DNA of 64,000 nt from Straminergon stramineum. Lineage: Eukaryota > Streptophyta > Bryopsida > Hypnales > Calliergonaceae. Positions within the stretch are counted from its first letter, which is position 1. Each line of letters starts with the position of its first letter. The notes below the pieces were generated by a model. It was not told where the DNA came from, did not search any database, and worked only from the letters and a program-made list of their open reading frames with translations. Shown piece after piece: positions 10,301 through 22,994 of the stretch. The stretch lies in the NCBI GenBank assembly GCA_963920665.1, contig OY987272.1, forward strand, positions 2,423,001 to 2,487,000. The letters are read 5' to 3'. The position numbers and the translations under genes were made by a program.

Positions 10301-13300
10301 CCAATGAAAACAGTAACTTAATGGTAGGTGTAATATTCTTGTCCTTTGAGATGAATAATTTGTAGGCTTTGCAAATTAGGGTCTTTTTCTGTTGTATTTC
10401 GTCTTTGACAGTTTTTAATAGTTTGATTCGTGTCGAGTACTTGAAACCTCTTTAACCTGCTGTGGTGGCCACAACAGAGTTGTTGGCCAAGAATGAAGTT
10501 ATTGTTTACAGGTCCTGTATTTCGAAAGCATACAAAGCAGGATGAAGGCTTTCTTGGAGGGGGCCGGTGGAAGTATAACATTAAAGCAAGTGAATTACAC
10601 CCCAAGAGCGCAACCTCTGAAGAAGAGGACGATGACGGGAAGGAGACAGTGGCAGATGATACAACAGTTGCAAGCAAAGACTGTGCTGCTGGGCTCATTC
10701 GAATGGGTGTGCTGCCTAGGATTCGTTACATCCTTGAGGTTTGCATTTCTCATTTTCCTGCTTGATTTCCATGTGTGAGATCCACAGATTTTGAGCTGAA
10801 TTTAGATTGGAAATTTCAATGCAGATTATTAGACTTTTCTGGGATTCAGCACCGTGTTTTAACTTCGAAAGCTCTTACAATACAGGTCGAGAAGTTGAGA
10901 GCAGCAGAGGACCAGCTATTGGATGTAATTGTAGCATTGGCACGTCATTCTCCCGCCGCTTCAGAATCTGTAATGAAGTGCCCCAGGCTTGTGGATTCCA
11001 TCATTCAACGGTTCATATTAGTAAGCGAGGATCGTGACGGTGGTATTCATTCTGCACAGTCTTGCCGTGCGAAGGCCATCGAACTACTCAAGGTGAAGCT
11101 TAATCCTTGCTTAATTGTTTCTAGCATAGTCCTTTTGAGGATATTTTTTCAATGCTTATCTACTCCTGTAAAGAGTGCTTTTATTCAAAAAAATCCCAAA
11201 TTGCTTGCAAGACTCTATTTTAAACTATAAAGAACATAAATATTCAATTTTATACTTCCGAGTAGATGAAGGGATGTGTCTAACTAATTTTCATAAAAGG
11301 TCCTTAAATTTTTGAAGTGTTTGTGAAGGAAATTCATGTCAATGACAAAATATACTGAAAATGTCCAATCTTTATACTATTGGTATTATTCACAATGAAG
11401 AACTTAATGGTGGATGAAAATGATGAGTATTTCTGGAAACTAGCAAAATTCATTATGGAATAAAAACTATGTATATTGACTTGTAAATACAAATATATAT
11501 TTTTATTTTCTTATAATTTTTTCAGAAATTTGAAGTGAGATAGAATCTACAGCAAGATGTAATGTTTGTATATCGATGTTTATACTAGAAAATCACCTCA
11601 AGTTTTTTATTATCAATAAAAGCAGCATATATTTATGGGACGCCGTGAGTAATTGGGGTACCTGGCTCCAAAGTTTGATCATTTTCACTGGCTGCAGGTA
11701 TTATCGCAAGCAAGCCGGCTCAATTGTTCTAAGTTTTTCAGCTCTGGAGCTATTCAAATGGCAAATTCTGAGTTGTACACAGTGCAATCCTCTAAGATTG
11801 GCGATCCAGCATGCTCCACAATAGTTGAGTCCCTCAGGTTGTGGCAAATATGCATACAGTACAAGATGGGAATGTCCAGCTTTATGGACATATATCCTAC
11901 CCTCTGCTTCTGGCTGTCGCCTTTGACAAAGGAAGAGATTATCAGTGACAACGGCAGCGATGCTCTGAGCTTAGCCCAGGAGTCATATCGGTTACTTGAG
12001 CGATTGGCTCAAACACTTCCGAGGCTACATACAAGTGACGAAGAGGCGTTAGAGAGCTTCGAAACTGATGATGAAAACTGGGCATGGAGATTAGCTGTTC
12101 CCTTGGTAGAAACTGCTCTGGGATGGCTCTCCGCCGATCGTATTTCTGCAATAGTAAAACAAGTCAGCAAACTCGGACAACGTGGCGTATCATCTCGTAG
12201 CACGGTGAAGCTGATAGGGACCCTCACTTCAGTACTTCAGTTTCTTGCTACCGTCAGTGAGAAGATACTTGCGAGCAGTCATGACAAAGAGAATGCACAT
12301 ACCCCGTTCATACCCACCTTTGTTCCCCGACTGGGATTGCTACTGGCAGAAGACAAGTTTGTTTTTGGGTCGGGAACATTGTTCGAAAGTCTTTGTTCTG
12401 TAAGACATGTTCGGGACGAGGAGACGACATTGGCTGCCACTAGTTGTTTACAGGCAGTGACTCGCCTATTGAACAATGTCGACGAGGTCATCAAAACTGC
12501 ACGCTCTCAGAGTGCTCCAACCACAGCAGCATCTATGGAATGTACTCGAGCTCACGAAATTTTGAATGCTGGTTTGATTTTGTCTTGTAGAAGAGAGTTG
12601 CAGGAACTGTTATCCGACGCTGGAGATGAGATCTTAGCCAACACTGGCTTGCTTCAGTCTTTCGAGATCAACGGGAGGGGAGGGCCTGCCCCTGGGCTAG
12701 GGCTTGGTTGGGGTGCAATAGGTGGTGGATCATGGTCCAGACAAGTGTTGGTTGCGCAGGCTACAGCCAGGCTTGTGATGTATTTACTTGATTTATCACC
12801 GACAAGTAGCGATGATTCCACACCTTCACAGATCCTCTGGCGGTTAAGTTGTGGGTTTGCTGTTGCGGCACTGGCCACTCCGGAGGACGGGGAGCTAGTC
12901 AAGCAGGCATGCTCCAAGTTATTGATACATCCCAAGACGTTGTCGTCCCTGACAAAGCTCGTGGAAAATACTTTGACAGAGCTCGACCCTGTTCTTCAAG
13001 ACTTGAACCTGTCTAGCGAAAGTTTGGCCAGGTTAGTTCCTGATAAAGTGTCGAAGGTGCTTCTAGAGCATTATACGTGGACATGGACATCAAGAAAGAA
13101 CCACAAGGCGGATAGTACTCATCCTAAAGGAATATTGAAAGGAAACAAACGACTGCCGACTGTTGTTGAAGACGCAGGTGCGTACACTCAAGCACGAACT
13201 AGTTTAGCGAGAGAATGGGCAAGACAGAGGCTGCCATTACCATCTCACTGGATCCTTAGCCCTATGGCCACTAACATTACGCGGCTGCTATTTAAATCCG

Positions 13301-14856
13301 AAGGAGTGGAAGAAATTGGGGTTAGCACAGCGGATACCATTGAAAAAGCAATAATGGAAGAGACTGTAAAGTCAGGACTATCTTGGCTTCTAGGGTTGGA
13401 GGCTCTTTATTCTGACTCCCTTGAGAATAACCCATTCCACCTCATACCCTTGGTTCGAAAAGTACATGCTCTATCATCTATATATGTCCTTGGAGGTGAT
13501 ATTTTCCTTCAGGAGGAGACAAGAACTGCCATTGGGGTGTTACAGGAGATTTATGGGCGTCAATTGGAATCAGCGGACAAAAAGGATGGATTACCTGTGC
13601 AGGCTTTGGATTTTGAACGTTTAATTGACATGAACTACACCTCGTTTGGGGAGAGCTTAGCAGAGCAATTTGGGGCGAGTTCATTTGGTGACCTGGTGTT
13701 CGCTCGACAGGTGGCACTTCATTTTCAACAGGGAGTGCCGGACCCGGTTCGTTTAGCAGTGTGGCGGATTCTAGTGGATGCTCAAGCGTTGAGGCTCCTC
13801 CCTCCTTTGGCTCAGTGTTGTGGGCAGCCGTCGCGTTACTTGTACCCCTTTGAGGTACTCTCAATTTTTGGAAGTTTGTTTATCAGAATGCAATTATGGA
13901 CTTTATATGTTGTCCATGTTGTTCGTTGAAGATTTGCTGATGCAGTTGCTAATGCCCTTTTGTTCTTCTTCCCAGAGGAATGCTGAAATTGTAGGGGCGT
14001 ATGTGTCTGTGTGGACATCTGGAGCCCTTGATACTCCTGCGGCGCAAGCCTCTCTCTCCTTCACATTATGTATCCATCACATTGCTGGGTATCTCTTTGG
14101 GAATTCGGATGTGCTTGATAAACTTGCGGTCAAAACGGTGGCCAGGACTTTGGTGCGGAGCTCCATGCGCAAGTCACAACAGCAGGTATTTACAGAAAAT
14201 CTTTTGATGTCCTTGTCACGTCAGTTATCGTCACTGACACTTCATTTTGTACGTAAGATAGAGAATCCTATTTGCCTCACTTCCTGCATGTTCACCAATA
14301 TGTAGGGATTGATTTTGAGAGATCACTCAACAGAGTTTTGGAGAGAGCACGTTGTGAGCCAGGCTCTCTAGAGATCAACTTTTTATCACCACATGAATTT
14401 CTTATGCTATCATTCAAAGGGGGAGGTTGTACAACCCTATTATAGAGATAGTAAACTTCCACATCCATTTAAAGATCAGTGGTCATAGCCAAATCTTGCT
14501 TCCATTCAGCTTGCTATGTGAAAGCCAACCATGTCTATGAATAGATGAGTTGCTGTTGGTAACAAGGGTCTGCACAGGATACAAGATCAGGTCCATAATA
14601 GTTAGTATCCTGTACCTCGTAGAATTGTGACGGTCTCTTCTCGCCTGGTCTTTTGCCGAGTTTCTCAAGGAGGTGGTTGTGTTTGCAGGTTGCATTGGTG
14701 AAGCTTTTAGTGTATCAACCTTCTCCTCCCCAAGACATGACATCTCAAGGCTGTAAAGAACTGGAGGCTCGAGTGGCTTTTCTTTCGGAAGCTTGTGAAG
14801 GTGATCGGACCCTTTTGAGTCAAGTTGAACGATTGCAACGCCTTGCATCCCAGTAA
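7349..14856 (+). CDS. IYO: MINIYO / RPAP1 homologue (RNA polymerase II-associated protein 1)
   Basis: RPAP1/MINIYO proteins bind RNA polymerase II and help its assembly and nuclear import; in Arabidopsis IYO drives the switch to differentiation. Deduced exons: 7349-7576, 7898-8225, 8346-8920 (end uncertain), about 9257 or 9282-9409, 9740-9927, 10054-10159, 10478-10738, 10886-11092, 11698-13854, 13976-14185 and 14689-14856 (TAA). The product is about 1520 residues, close to the roughly 1460 of Arabidopsis. Seen: the conserved N-terminal FPVARHRSEGPHWAP (exons 1-2), an RPAP1_N-type helix EVAEAQDEIMSRLKPEVVEM (about residues 240-270), and an RPAP1_C-type block RFDMEGH then RDFLRSEGDPAGMGYTLKEA running into AGHRTFALRLIASVL. 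FRKHTKQDEGFLGGGRWKY follows, then a long helical C-terminal region with GLGLGWGAIGGGSW. Exon 7 begins at 10478 because that acceptor keeps phase with exon 6. The exon 3/4 junction is the only unresolved one. Confidence 0.92.
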
Positions 14857-15772
14857 AGTAGGCCAATGCACGTAGCAGCTAATTTTTTTTGTTAATATCA
14901 ACTTGGACTGCTGTAGCGAGTCTAAACATGACTGATTAAAATTTCTGCACTGCGAGCTAAAAAACATTTTGACCCCAAGTCTTGTGAGCAAGAAATATGA
15001 CCTTTTGGCTCCAGCTGCAATCTCTACCAATGTGAGACTCTCGATGTTGGCGCTTTCTAAAGGTTACTTTGAAGCTATAACAATTAATATACAATTCGAT
15101 CCGTTTACTTGAAAATGGGACGATTTCTACATTTTGTCAACATACTTACAACTCACTGCAATTCGCAAGACAATGCTCTTCTACAGTTGCAGTGGCAGAT
15201 CATGATTCTATTATACTGTACATATCTCTTCATTAGTTGAAAAACGACCATGCGGAGTAAAGAGTACATTATAATCAGCAGCGGAGAGTTGTACGTAAAC
15301 GATCTTGTGCTTGCCGTCCATTCCAATCGAAGATCTGAACCATTGTTCTAATCCAGTCAAAACTCCAGTCTCTGAAGAACGCAAGGCACTACTACAATAA
15401 AGAACCTCTTCCCTAAGGACATGACCAATTAGTATCCAAATCTTCAGAACTGTTTGATAACAGCCTATTTGAAAATAAATGTTTTAGAAAAAGTACTAAA
15501 AACGACGAAGTAGAAGAAAATTGAAAGTATTATGGTGAGAAGGCCATAATTGGTACCGTGAGACGAAACTGAAATTCCAACATTCCTTGTGCACCACAGG
15601 TGTATTTACAGGTATAAACCCGTAGTGAACATTATTCAGAACGGTAAACTGCAGTAAGAGTTCCAAGCAACATTAAGGAAGCCTATCGTAACAGCTTGTC
15701 AAGGAACAGGTATATACAAATCAGCCTAATTATAAAACTCCAAATGGCTGATGAAGCAGGGAAACGGAGTGA
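14857..15772. other. Convergent 3' regions of the MINIYO and COX6a genes
   Basis: About 0.9 kb separates the two stop codons of these convergent genes. No protein frame is convincing. The 3' untranslated regions of both genes must lie here and may overlap. No tRNA or other RNA gene was recognised. Confidence 0.5.
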
Positions 15773-17493
15773 CTAATTTTCCTCGTGACTCTCGTGGTGC
15801 TTGTACTCGAACAGGCCGTCGTCGCCTGCAAAAATAGAATATATAGATCTAGCAAATCAGATGCCATGTTCGAAGGTAAGAAACTACAGAGCGTCAACCA
15901 TGCGGGCTAACCTTGACAGCCAGAAAGATATCAAAGAACAGAAATTTCAGGAGCTATTAATTAAATCTTGGAGACATTTTCAGCACAAGGAAAACAAGAA
16001 GCTGAGGAAAACGAGTAAAACATACCCCATGGAAACTCCTTGTTACGAATGTGCAAGTATGTATAGGCCTGCGATTACCAATGGAAAATATCTACATGAG
16101 AAAACTAGAATAATCAAAATGTTCAACTACTTAGTACTTCCATCTTAAAGAGGTCCATCCACAACGTATCCATTATCAGTTTGATTGTTACAATGGGATT
16201 CAACCATTTATAATTATCTTCCATATCATTACTGTTGATGATTCCATAGCATTCGGATTTTACGCACTTGGCTGCGGTACTCTAAAAATTAATGTTTAGA
16301 ACAACTGCACAATTACACAAGAAAATCATTTCGGATATGCCAGAAATTTATATACCGGGCCGCTATTGTCATGATTAACATGTTCCTCATTGGCAAATGT
16401 GTAGACGCCCATAGTGATACACAATATATAAGCTGCAATCGTCACACTGCGCCACTTGTAAGTCTCATCTGCAGCACCACATCAACGCACAGTCAGCAAG
16501 TGCAGCTTATCATTTTTACGGAGACTGCCACCATAGTTGTTCATGCTTAGATACCGGAAACGGAATTTCAGATTTTCACAATTCTCCGAGAGTGTTCTCG
16601 ATTCTTTTCCACTGAGTTTGTCAACTCCGTTGTAGAAAAATTCTTAAAACTGTAAGAAAACATATGAAGTTTGAAAAACGGTAAAAAAACGTTCAACTAT
16701 TGTGGAATGAGACGCAGGAGAACGAGAATATTCCGTCAAATTCCTGTAACGAAGTGTTCAAGTAACCAAATAGAAACAATAACTCTAAGCTCCATCTCAT
16801 ACACTCTCGTAAACTCATCCCAAATTCACGACCAGGAACACTTGCGAAAGGCGAAAATGAGAATCAAGAAAACTATCAGCACAAATTAACATTCCAGAAT
16901 TTCTGTCCTGAAAGAAACAGTGTGAGAGAATCTAGTCTGGCAACAACTCTCGCCGAACACCGTTTAATAGCTAAGAAAATCTCCGAAAAATCAAAAACTA
17001 AGACTAATCGCTTTCAAAGAACTACTCCCAACAACCGTAATCCATGTGATCTCAAACCACAACCTCACGGAACACGAGTCCTGACCACTCTAGAGGGAGC
17101 GAATTTCGTAAATCAAGAAAACAAATAGTAACACAATTAACATTCTAGATATTCCGCAGTAAAGAAACATCTCCATAGAAGAGTTTAGAAAGTCTCCAAA
17201 TACTAAACAGGACAAACGACTTCCAAGAAATGCTCCAAACAACCCTCATCCACGCAAAAGTCACAAGATTCGAGAATACGACGATCTCACTGGACTAGAA
17301 GGTGTGAATTTCGTAAGCACGGCGGCCGGGCTACAATGATGTCGAGAGATCTAACAAGTACCGACTTACCGGCGTCATCGTGTTCGTGAGCTTTCGAGGC
17401 GTAGAGGCGCTTGGTCACAGCATTCCGTGAGGGTTGGAGAGAAGGCGGTCGGGCCAAGAGAGCGCCCAGGCGCTGCCGAAGAAGATTCGCCAT
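15773..17493 (-). CDS. COX6A: Cytochrome c oxidase subunit 6a, mitochondrial
   Basis: COX6a is a small nuclear-encoded single-span subunit of respiratory complex IV in the mitochondrial inner membrane. Four exons join in phase: 17493-17370, 16468-16356, 16068-16026 and 15825-15773, giving 110 residues (the plant protein is about 100). Seen: an Arg/Ala/Leu-rich presequence starting MANLLRQRLGALLARPPS, then YKWRSVTIAAYILCITMGVY, which fits the membrane helix. The diagnostic family signature AYTYLHIRNKEFPWGDDGLFEYKH spans exons 2-4 and ends in a His/Glu-rich tail. The ATG was chosen over an upstream TTG in the same frame. Intron 1 (about 0.9 kb) is much longer than the others and carries a diverged tandem duplication. 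Confidence 0.94.
16862..17318. repeat. Diverged tandem duplication inside intron 1 of COX6A
   Basis: Two neighbouring units, about 16862-17110 and 17111-17318, share an ordered series of words: AATCAAGAAAAC at their starts, AATTAACATTC, CCAAACAACCCTCATCC versus CCCAACAACCGTAATCC, and GCGAATTTCGTAA versus GTGAATTTCGTAAGC at their ends. The second copy ends about 50 bp before the exon 1 donor. The units have diverged by many substitutions and small deletions, so the event is old. Confidence 0.6.
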
Positions 17494-17559
17494 CGCTGAC
17501 AAGAGTTGTGTAGAAAAGCTTCGTAGGAATGAAATGGCAACAATCTAAAATAGATGACA

Positions 17560-20060
17560 GTGTGAGACTGGCACACTCGAGGGCTGGTTTTGATATTTCC
17601 GCGGGATCAGGAGGCCTATGCATGGCACGGTGTTGGGTATGCGGGCGGCATGTCCTATCACCGTAGTGAGTTTATACGAATTTATTGAAGTCCTACTATT
17701 TTTTATTATTTTAAATTAGTTCAAGGTGAAGTACTATTGTATTAGAGCATGGCCACCCTCACACACTAGGGGTCTGAGATTCTTCAAATGCAAATGAAAA
17801 GTGCTATGGATCCTTCACAATATTCTCTTGAGACTCAATCCGAGCATGTGAAAGAATGGCTTTTGAAATCATTGTTCATCCTAAGTTTAGTTGATTTATC
17901 CTTTATTCTACTTGATGAGTGGTCACTAGACTATTTATGGGTCATATTGGGTGGATATTGAGGGTCCTACAAAATTAAATGGAAAATTTGATTGTGCCCA
18001 GTTTGGCAAGTAAGAGTGGCCATGCTCTTATGAACTTTATCATACTTGCACCTATAAAATAGAAAATGCATTGATTCAATTAGTGCATCTCACAACAATA
18101 ACACTAATTTGCTCTAATTTGAGAAATTAGGAAGGTGGTATAGATTTTATTTTGCTCTTGAAGTCTTTGGAAGATATACCACTCTTTCATAATAACAAAG
18201 GCAACTTTATCCTTTTCAAGGTTAAGACATCATGTATGTGTGTCTTTAAGGTGATTTTGAGTTTTCCTTCAACTTTTTCATTTTAAGATTTGACTCCTTT
18301 GTCACTACAAATTCCTTTTCTAAATGCAAATTTTTGTTACAATTCAAGAATATTATTTGCACTTGTGAACAAGTTCATTGATGCATTTTCTATTGTATGG
18401 GTGCAAGTATGATAAAGTGCTTGATTTCATGCCACTTTCAAAGTACTTTGTAGAAACCAAGAGGCACTCAATTATTGTGGTGTATTTGTACCACTATTTA
18501 GTTGCTTTGGACTCTAAAAAGTATCAAATAGTCTGATAGAATTGCAATTTTAATTTCTCAAGTCACATCTTGCAATCTTAGTCAACATTGGATGTTTCTT
18601 GAAGTAGGATGCCTTTATGAAGTATTGAAAAGTACTAATTTTCTTTCACAATATCATAAATATTTTAATTTCACTTGCTATGCTTATCTTCCCATTCAAT
18701 TTGAAAATGTAGAAGCCCTGTAACAATTGATTTCAGCTCTTGAAGATCATGCCATTGAAATATAAATTTTTAAAAGGAAAACAATATAGTTTTTTCGAAA
18801 CAATAACTACACAATGACACAACTTGTAACACACAAATATTTAGAGAACTACAAAAGAATCTTTTGAACATCTTGAGCATTGGTTCATTATTTAAACTAC
18901 TTTGTTAATTTTTGATACTTCTTTGTTAATTTTTGATACTTCTAAAAATGTGTAAAACTCTTTAAAAGTATCTCAAAAATGGCTTTTTTCAATGCAATTG
19001 TTTCTATGGTAATTAGATTTGAAAAGAACAAAAACATAAATGATGTTTAGAAAGAATAAAAGTTCAAAAACAGAAATGATGATCATTTTCTTGGCAAAAA
19101 CATACTTGGAAGAATGGAGATTTGGCCACAAATTTGACTTTAGGATTCTACCCATATGTTGAGTACTTTTTGAGGATTTGGCTTTAGAATAAGGAATTTC
19201 TATGATTATTGAAGGATGAATGGGGTTTACGACTAGTAATTTTTTGCCACTTAAAGTCCATTCTAGATTTTTTTTCAAAATCATTTTGCAGACAATAAAA
19301 ATTGTAGTCTACATAAATTTTCAATTTTTTTTCTAAACACTATTAAAGACACCAAAAATCAAGAAGGTATCCTACATGTGATTCAAGGAAATTAGACCAC
19401 CTTGTCTTTTAGAAGAACATGCTTTCCTAGATATTGTACTTAGTATCATAGTTGGCTATCATAGTTGGTAAAAATTAAATTTAAGAAAAAAAATTTGAAT
19501 TTTTATGGAAACTATTTTGAGGATGAGTCAAAAAACAAATAAATTTATTGTTGCAAATGCTGAACTATCAAAAAATGGCCTCTTACAAATCACAAAATAA
19601 TAATTTCATGACCTTCTCAATGTTCCTATAATAAAGGTTTCAAATTTTTCAAATAAAATAAAATTCAAGAAATGAAAATTTTATTAATTCTAAGAGGGAC
19701 TATCATACCACTTTCTCCAACTTCAACCCCTAAATGCCCAAACTATGTTTTTTGGCAACATAACAATTTTGGGCAGCTCATTACAAATGGAATTTTTTAA
19801 TTTTTTTTCACTGAAATTTTCACAAAACATGTGCCCAAGGAGTAGCTATAAGGTGCAACAATTTTCATAACTTTTGATTGCATCATAAAAAAGTTCTTGC
19901 ATGATATATCATTTTCATTGCTTGGTGGGCAACTGTTGAAGAAGGATAATGACCGAATTGGAAACTATCCTATTAGTATAATAAGTTCGTTCCAAGGGAG
20001 ATGGTCAAGTAGGATATTTCTATGGTAATAGGTTCTATATCTAAAATCAAATGTCTTGAC
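17560..20060. other. AT-rich intergenic DNA, no gene seen
   Basis: The whole stretch is AT-rich and full of stops in every frame. It contains a short perfect tandem duplication at about 18900-18941. No conserved domain or RNA gene was recognised. Confidence 0.5.
18900..18941. repeat. Perfect 21-bp tandem duplication
   Basis: The 21-base unit beginning CTTTGTTAATTTTTG occurs twice head to tail with no visible mismatch. It sits in AT-rich intergenic DNA and looks recent. Confidence 0.8.
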
Positions 20061-20071
20061 TTATTCAATAA

Positions 20072-21060
20072 CCCAACTTGGAATTCCATACCCCAAAACA
20101 TAACTACAACGACATTACAAACCCAATTTGGATGTTGACTTAAATTAGTACAAGTCACATTCCATCAAACACACCAATTCAGCTTAACACTTTTTTATAT
20201 TTTTATTTCCAAGTTGGTGATTAAATCACCATTACAAACAATGTTCTCTCAAAAATCTCCAATCAATTCTACCCTTTGCTTCAGAGCAATCCAACTTGGA
20301 ACATTCGCCACACTCAAACATACATTTTTATTTTTATTTATTATTTTGTTTTATTTTTATTTTATTTTAATCTTTGACCTAATTGGAATACTTGATCTCT
20401 ATCATCAATAATCCTCAATTAGATTTTACTCACTTCTTAGCTTAATTTCATTACTGACTCATCTTCTCCACTCACTTTCACAAACTTCCAATCTTATAAA
20501 CATTCTCCAATTTAGACACAGACATCATTCTTGCACAAACACACACACAACACACACCACAAGTAAACCTGGATCATTAACATAACACTACATGCATAAC
20601 ACATAAATCAACACCAAACACCTAACTTGGAATTCACACAAATAACACAAATACGCAGCACAACTGGCTGGGACACCAACTGGAACTTTCATCAGTGGAT
20701 AAAGACAAATGAAATAAAAAGCAGACCAAATAGGAATTCCAAACTTGGCGGTTACCAAATTGGAAGAGACAACTCAACTACCGTCTAACTACCAAATTGG
20801 AATTGCACATGCAACTATCCAACTACACAAAAAAATCCCAAATTGGAATTAACTCTTCAACCAGCCAACTAGACTTAACATACACACCATTTAAGAATCC
20901 GACTTCGACTAAACATCACCCAATTTGGATTACAGATTAGAAAACTTGGAACTTGGCTGGACAGCCAGACCATTCCAATTAGGAAACCTCCCAACCAAAT
21001 CAACACATACATACCCAACATTCATTCACCATCCAAAAACACACCAAATAGAATTCAATC
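20072..21060. repeat. Degenerate dispersed array of a CCAAATTGGAAT-like word
   Basis: About fifteen variants of (C)CCAA(A/C)TTGGAAT occur in roughly 1 kb, irregularly spaced by about 20-240 bases. Examples start near 20072, 20122, 20290, 20380, 20623, 20676, 20725, 20739, 20753, 20791, 20838, 20919, 20944, 20975 (inverted) and 21046. The core CCAAATTGG is palindromic. The strand here is strikingly C/A-rich and poor in G outside these words. I see no coding capacity. Whether it is a decayed satellite or a protein-binding array cannot be told from sequence alone. Confidence 0.55.
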
Positions 21061-21229
21061 AACCCAATAAATCACACAATTAAGACACAAAATATGCAAA
21101 CAATCAAGTCAAAAACAATAAAAGACACATAAAAATCAAACAAAAATTTACAAACATAAATCCTAATTAGTTTTCTACAGCAACTCTAAAAATATTATTA
21201 AAAAATCACTTTTTTCAAAAATAAAAATT

Positions 21230-21895
21230 TTAATTGGTTTTCTAGATTTATATGTATGTGGAAAGAATTGAATCATTCCATTTTGATCAATGAGATGAAA
21301 GTTATGAGAAGTTTTAGTTTGGGGGTAGTTATGGAATCTCTACTCTAAGATAAACTTTTAAGTCCTTTATTTAACTCCATTTTCAATATTTTTGGAAAAA
21401 TAAGAGAATTGGGTGTAGATTGTTTATTACAACATTATAACCATTGGAATTTTCATTTTTCAATTCCATAACAAAATTCTTAACACTTTAGTCTTTTGAA
21501 TCATTCTCTACTTCTTTCTACTTACTAATTTTTTCCTATATGTTGTATAATTCCAAATGATTTGAATTTTTTCAAGCATGTAGCCAACTTGCCTAGAAGA
21601 ATGAATCCAAAGAAGCACCACCATTTGGGACATTTTTTCAAACAATTGTGACCTTGTGAAGTGCAACTGCCATATTTTTGTGGTGTCCGAAAAAGGATTT
21701 TTGTCAATTCAAACACTAATATCTTGCAATCTATAAGGTGAAAAATTCTGAAGTTTTTTCCACATCTTCTCAAACCAGAGTAATACAAGATTCTCCAATT
21801 GCATGTGTTCAAAAATGTTTTTTTTTCTAAGACTTGGTACTTTTACTAGAAATGGCAGTTTTGGGTGAAAACATAGGCAAATACATGTAGGGCTT
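21230..21895 (+). mobile_element. Family 2 dispersed element, copy B (partial)
   Basis: This stretch aligns by eye with 4665-5320: GTGGAAAGAATTGAATCATTCC corresponds to the block near 4690, then ATGAGATGAAAGTTATG, and near the end ATATCTTGCAATCTATAAG and GAAATGGCAGTTTTG. The 5' third of the element is not clear, so it is either truncated or too diverged to follow by eye. Confidence 0.45.
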
Positions 21896-22691
21896 AATTA
21901 ATTATTCAATATGAAACGCCAACCCTGATAGCTAGGTGTTGTCCCTAACCTTTCGTCAATTTATGAAGAAGCTTCCAACAACTTGTAAATACTGTCAGGC
22001 ACCAATGGAATTGCCGGGATGACATTTTCAAAACATGGTAAATTTCTTTTAAGATAATTGTTGCTTTACACTTCGCAAAGGTAACATAGAAATGCAAGGT
22101 CAATGACACAAATTCATTTACACATTTTCATTTCCAGTGTGCCAGTTTTCAATCAAAGCATTCTCACTACAGTAGAATAATTAAATCCTGACATGATGAG
22201 ACCTATCACTGAGGGAGTCGGACAAAAAATGATCCAGTAACAGCACCCAGAACGTCAGTCACAACATTCTCAGGAAACTTTTCGTCCACAGCAGCGTTAC
22301 TGGGTTAAGTTACTCTTTACACGATTCAAGCTATCTTGCATTTCTCTTTCCAACTTTGAAATCCACCCCGTAATCCCTTGCACAATGAGAATAAGATTTG
22401 TTCCGTAATTTACATGGCCCCAACCACACTAATGCGAAGAAATGTCTGGTACCCTATGGAAGGTTTTTGTTTCACCAGAAGTTTATACATTCGAACAATG
22501 CCCTCAAAAACTTCACGAAATGCTACCAATTGTAAATGCCCATGGTTTAAGAACATTCTACCCTCGTGAGCAAATTAATTTAACTGCTTGCAGAGCCTCA
22601 AGCATCCGCGAATCTCCTGGATTCTCAGTGCTCACCGTCACGAGACATGAGCAGATGGCGAACACCCGCACTGCTTGAACCTCAATGCAAT

Positions 22692-22994
22692 TCAAGCTTG
22701 GGAAGCTTCTTGGGCAACAGCCTTGGGCTTGGGAACATCAGCAGACTTCGGTGATGAAAGAGATGACAAACTGGCACGAAACAAGCTACGGTGAAGGTCC
22801 GAGGAGTCTGTGAAGGCGGAACCAACGCCTGTACCTGCACCGAAAGCCACAGCAGCCCAGCGGGTAGTGGGGCTCCTGAAGAGAAGCAGAGCACTTGCAG
22901 CTCCTGCGAGGGAACCATAGACCAACCGTTTCAACGTAATGTCCATGGCCGCATCCCACTTCTGTGCATAGTCGAGTTGCGGTGGTCGCTCCAT
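22692..22994 (-). CDS. MIC10: MICOS complex subunit MIC10 (cristae junction protein)
   Basis: MIC10 is a small inner-membrane protein whose oligomers bend the mitochondrial membrane at cristae junctions. A single coding exon gives 100 residues. Seen: QKWDAAMDITLKRLVYGSLAG near the N-terminus, which matches the family pattern (KWDxxxD...R.VY.SLxG). A first hairpin helix with GSLAGAASALLLF follows, then RSPTTRWAAVAFGAG, and a second helix with the glycine motif GAGTGVGSAF and conserved TDSS. The C-terminal tail of about 35 residues (Ser/Pro/Ala-rich, ending EASQA) is longer than in Arabidopsis. The ATG is 3 bases after a splice acceptor (ATTCAG), so the first coding exon is preceded by a leader intron; the longer frame would need a GTG start. 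Confidence 0.9.
   Translation of the reverse strand: MERPPQLDYAQKWDAAMDITLKRLVYGSLAGAASALLLFRSPTTRWAAVAFGAGTGVGSAFTDSSDLHRSLFRASLSSLSSPKSADVPKPKAVAQEASQA

Noticed and set aside
15801..16148. 115-codon plus-strand frame
   Set aside because: It is antisense to COX6A exons 3 and 4, which carry the family signature on the other strand.
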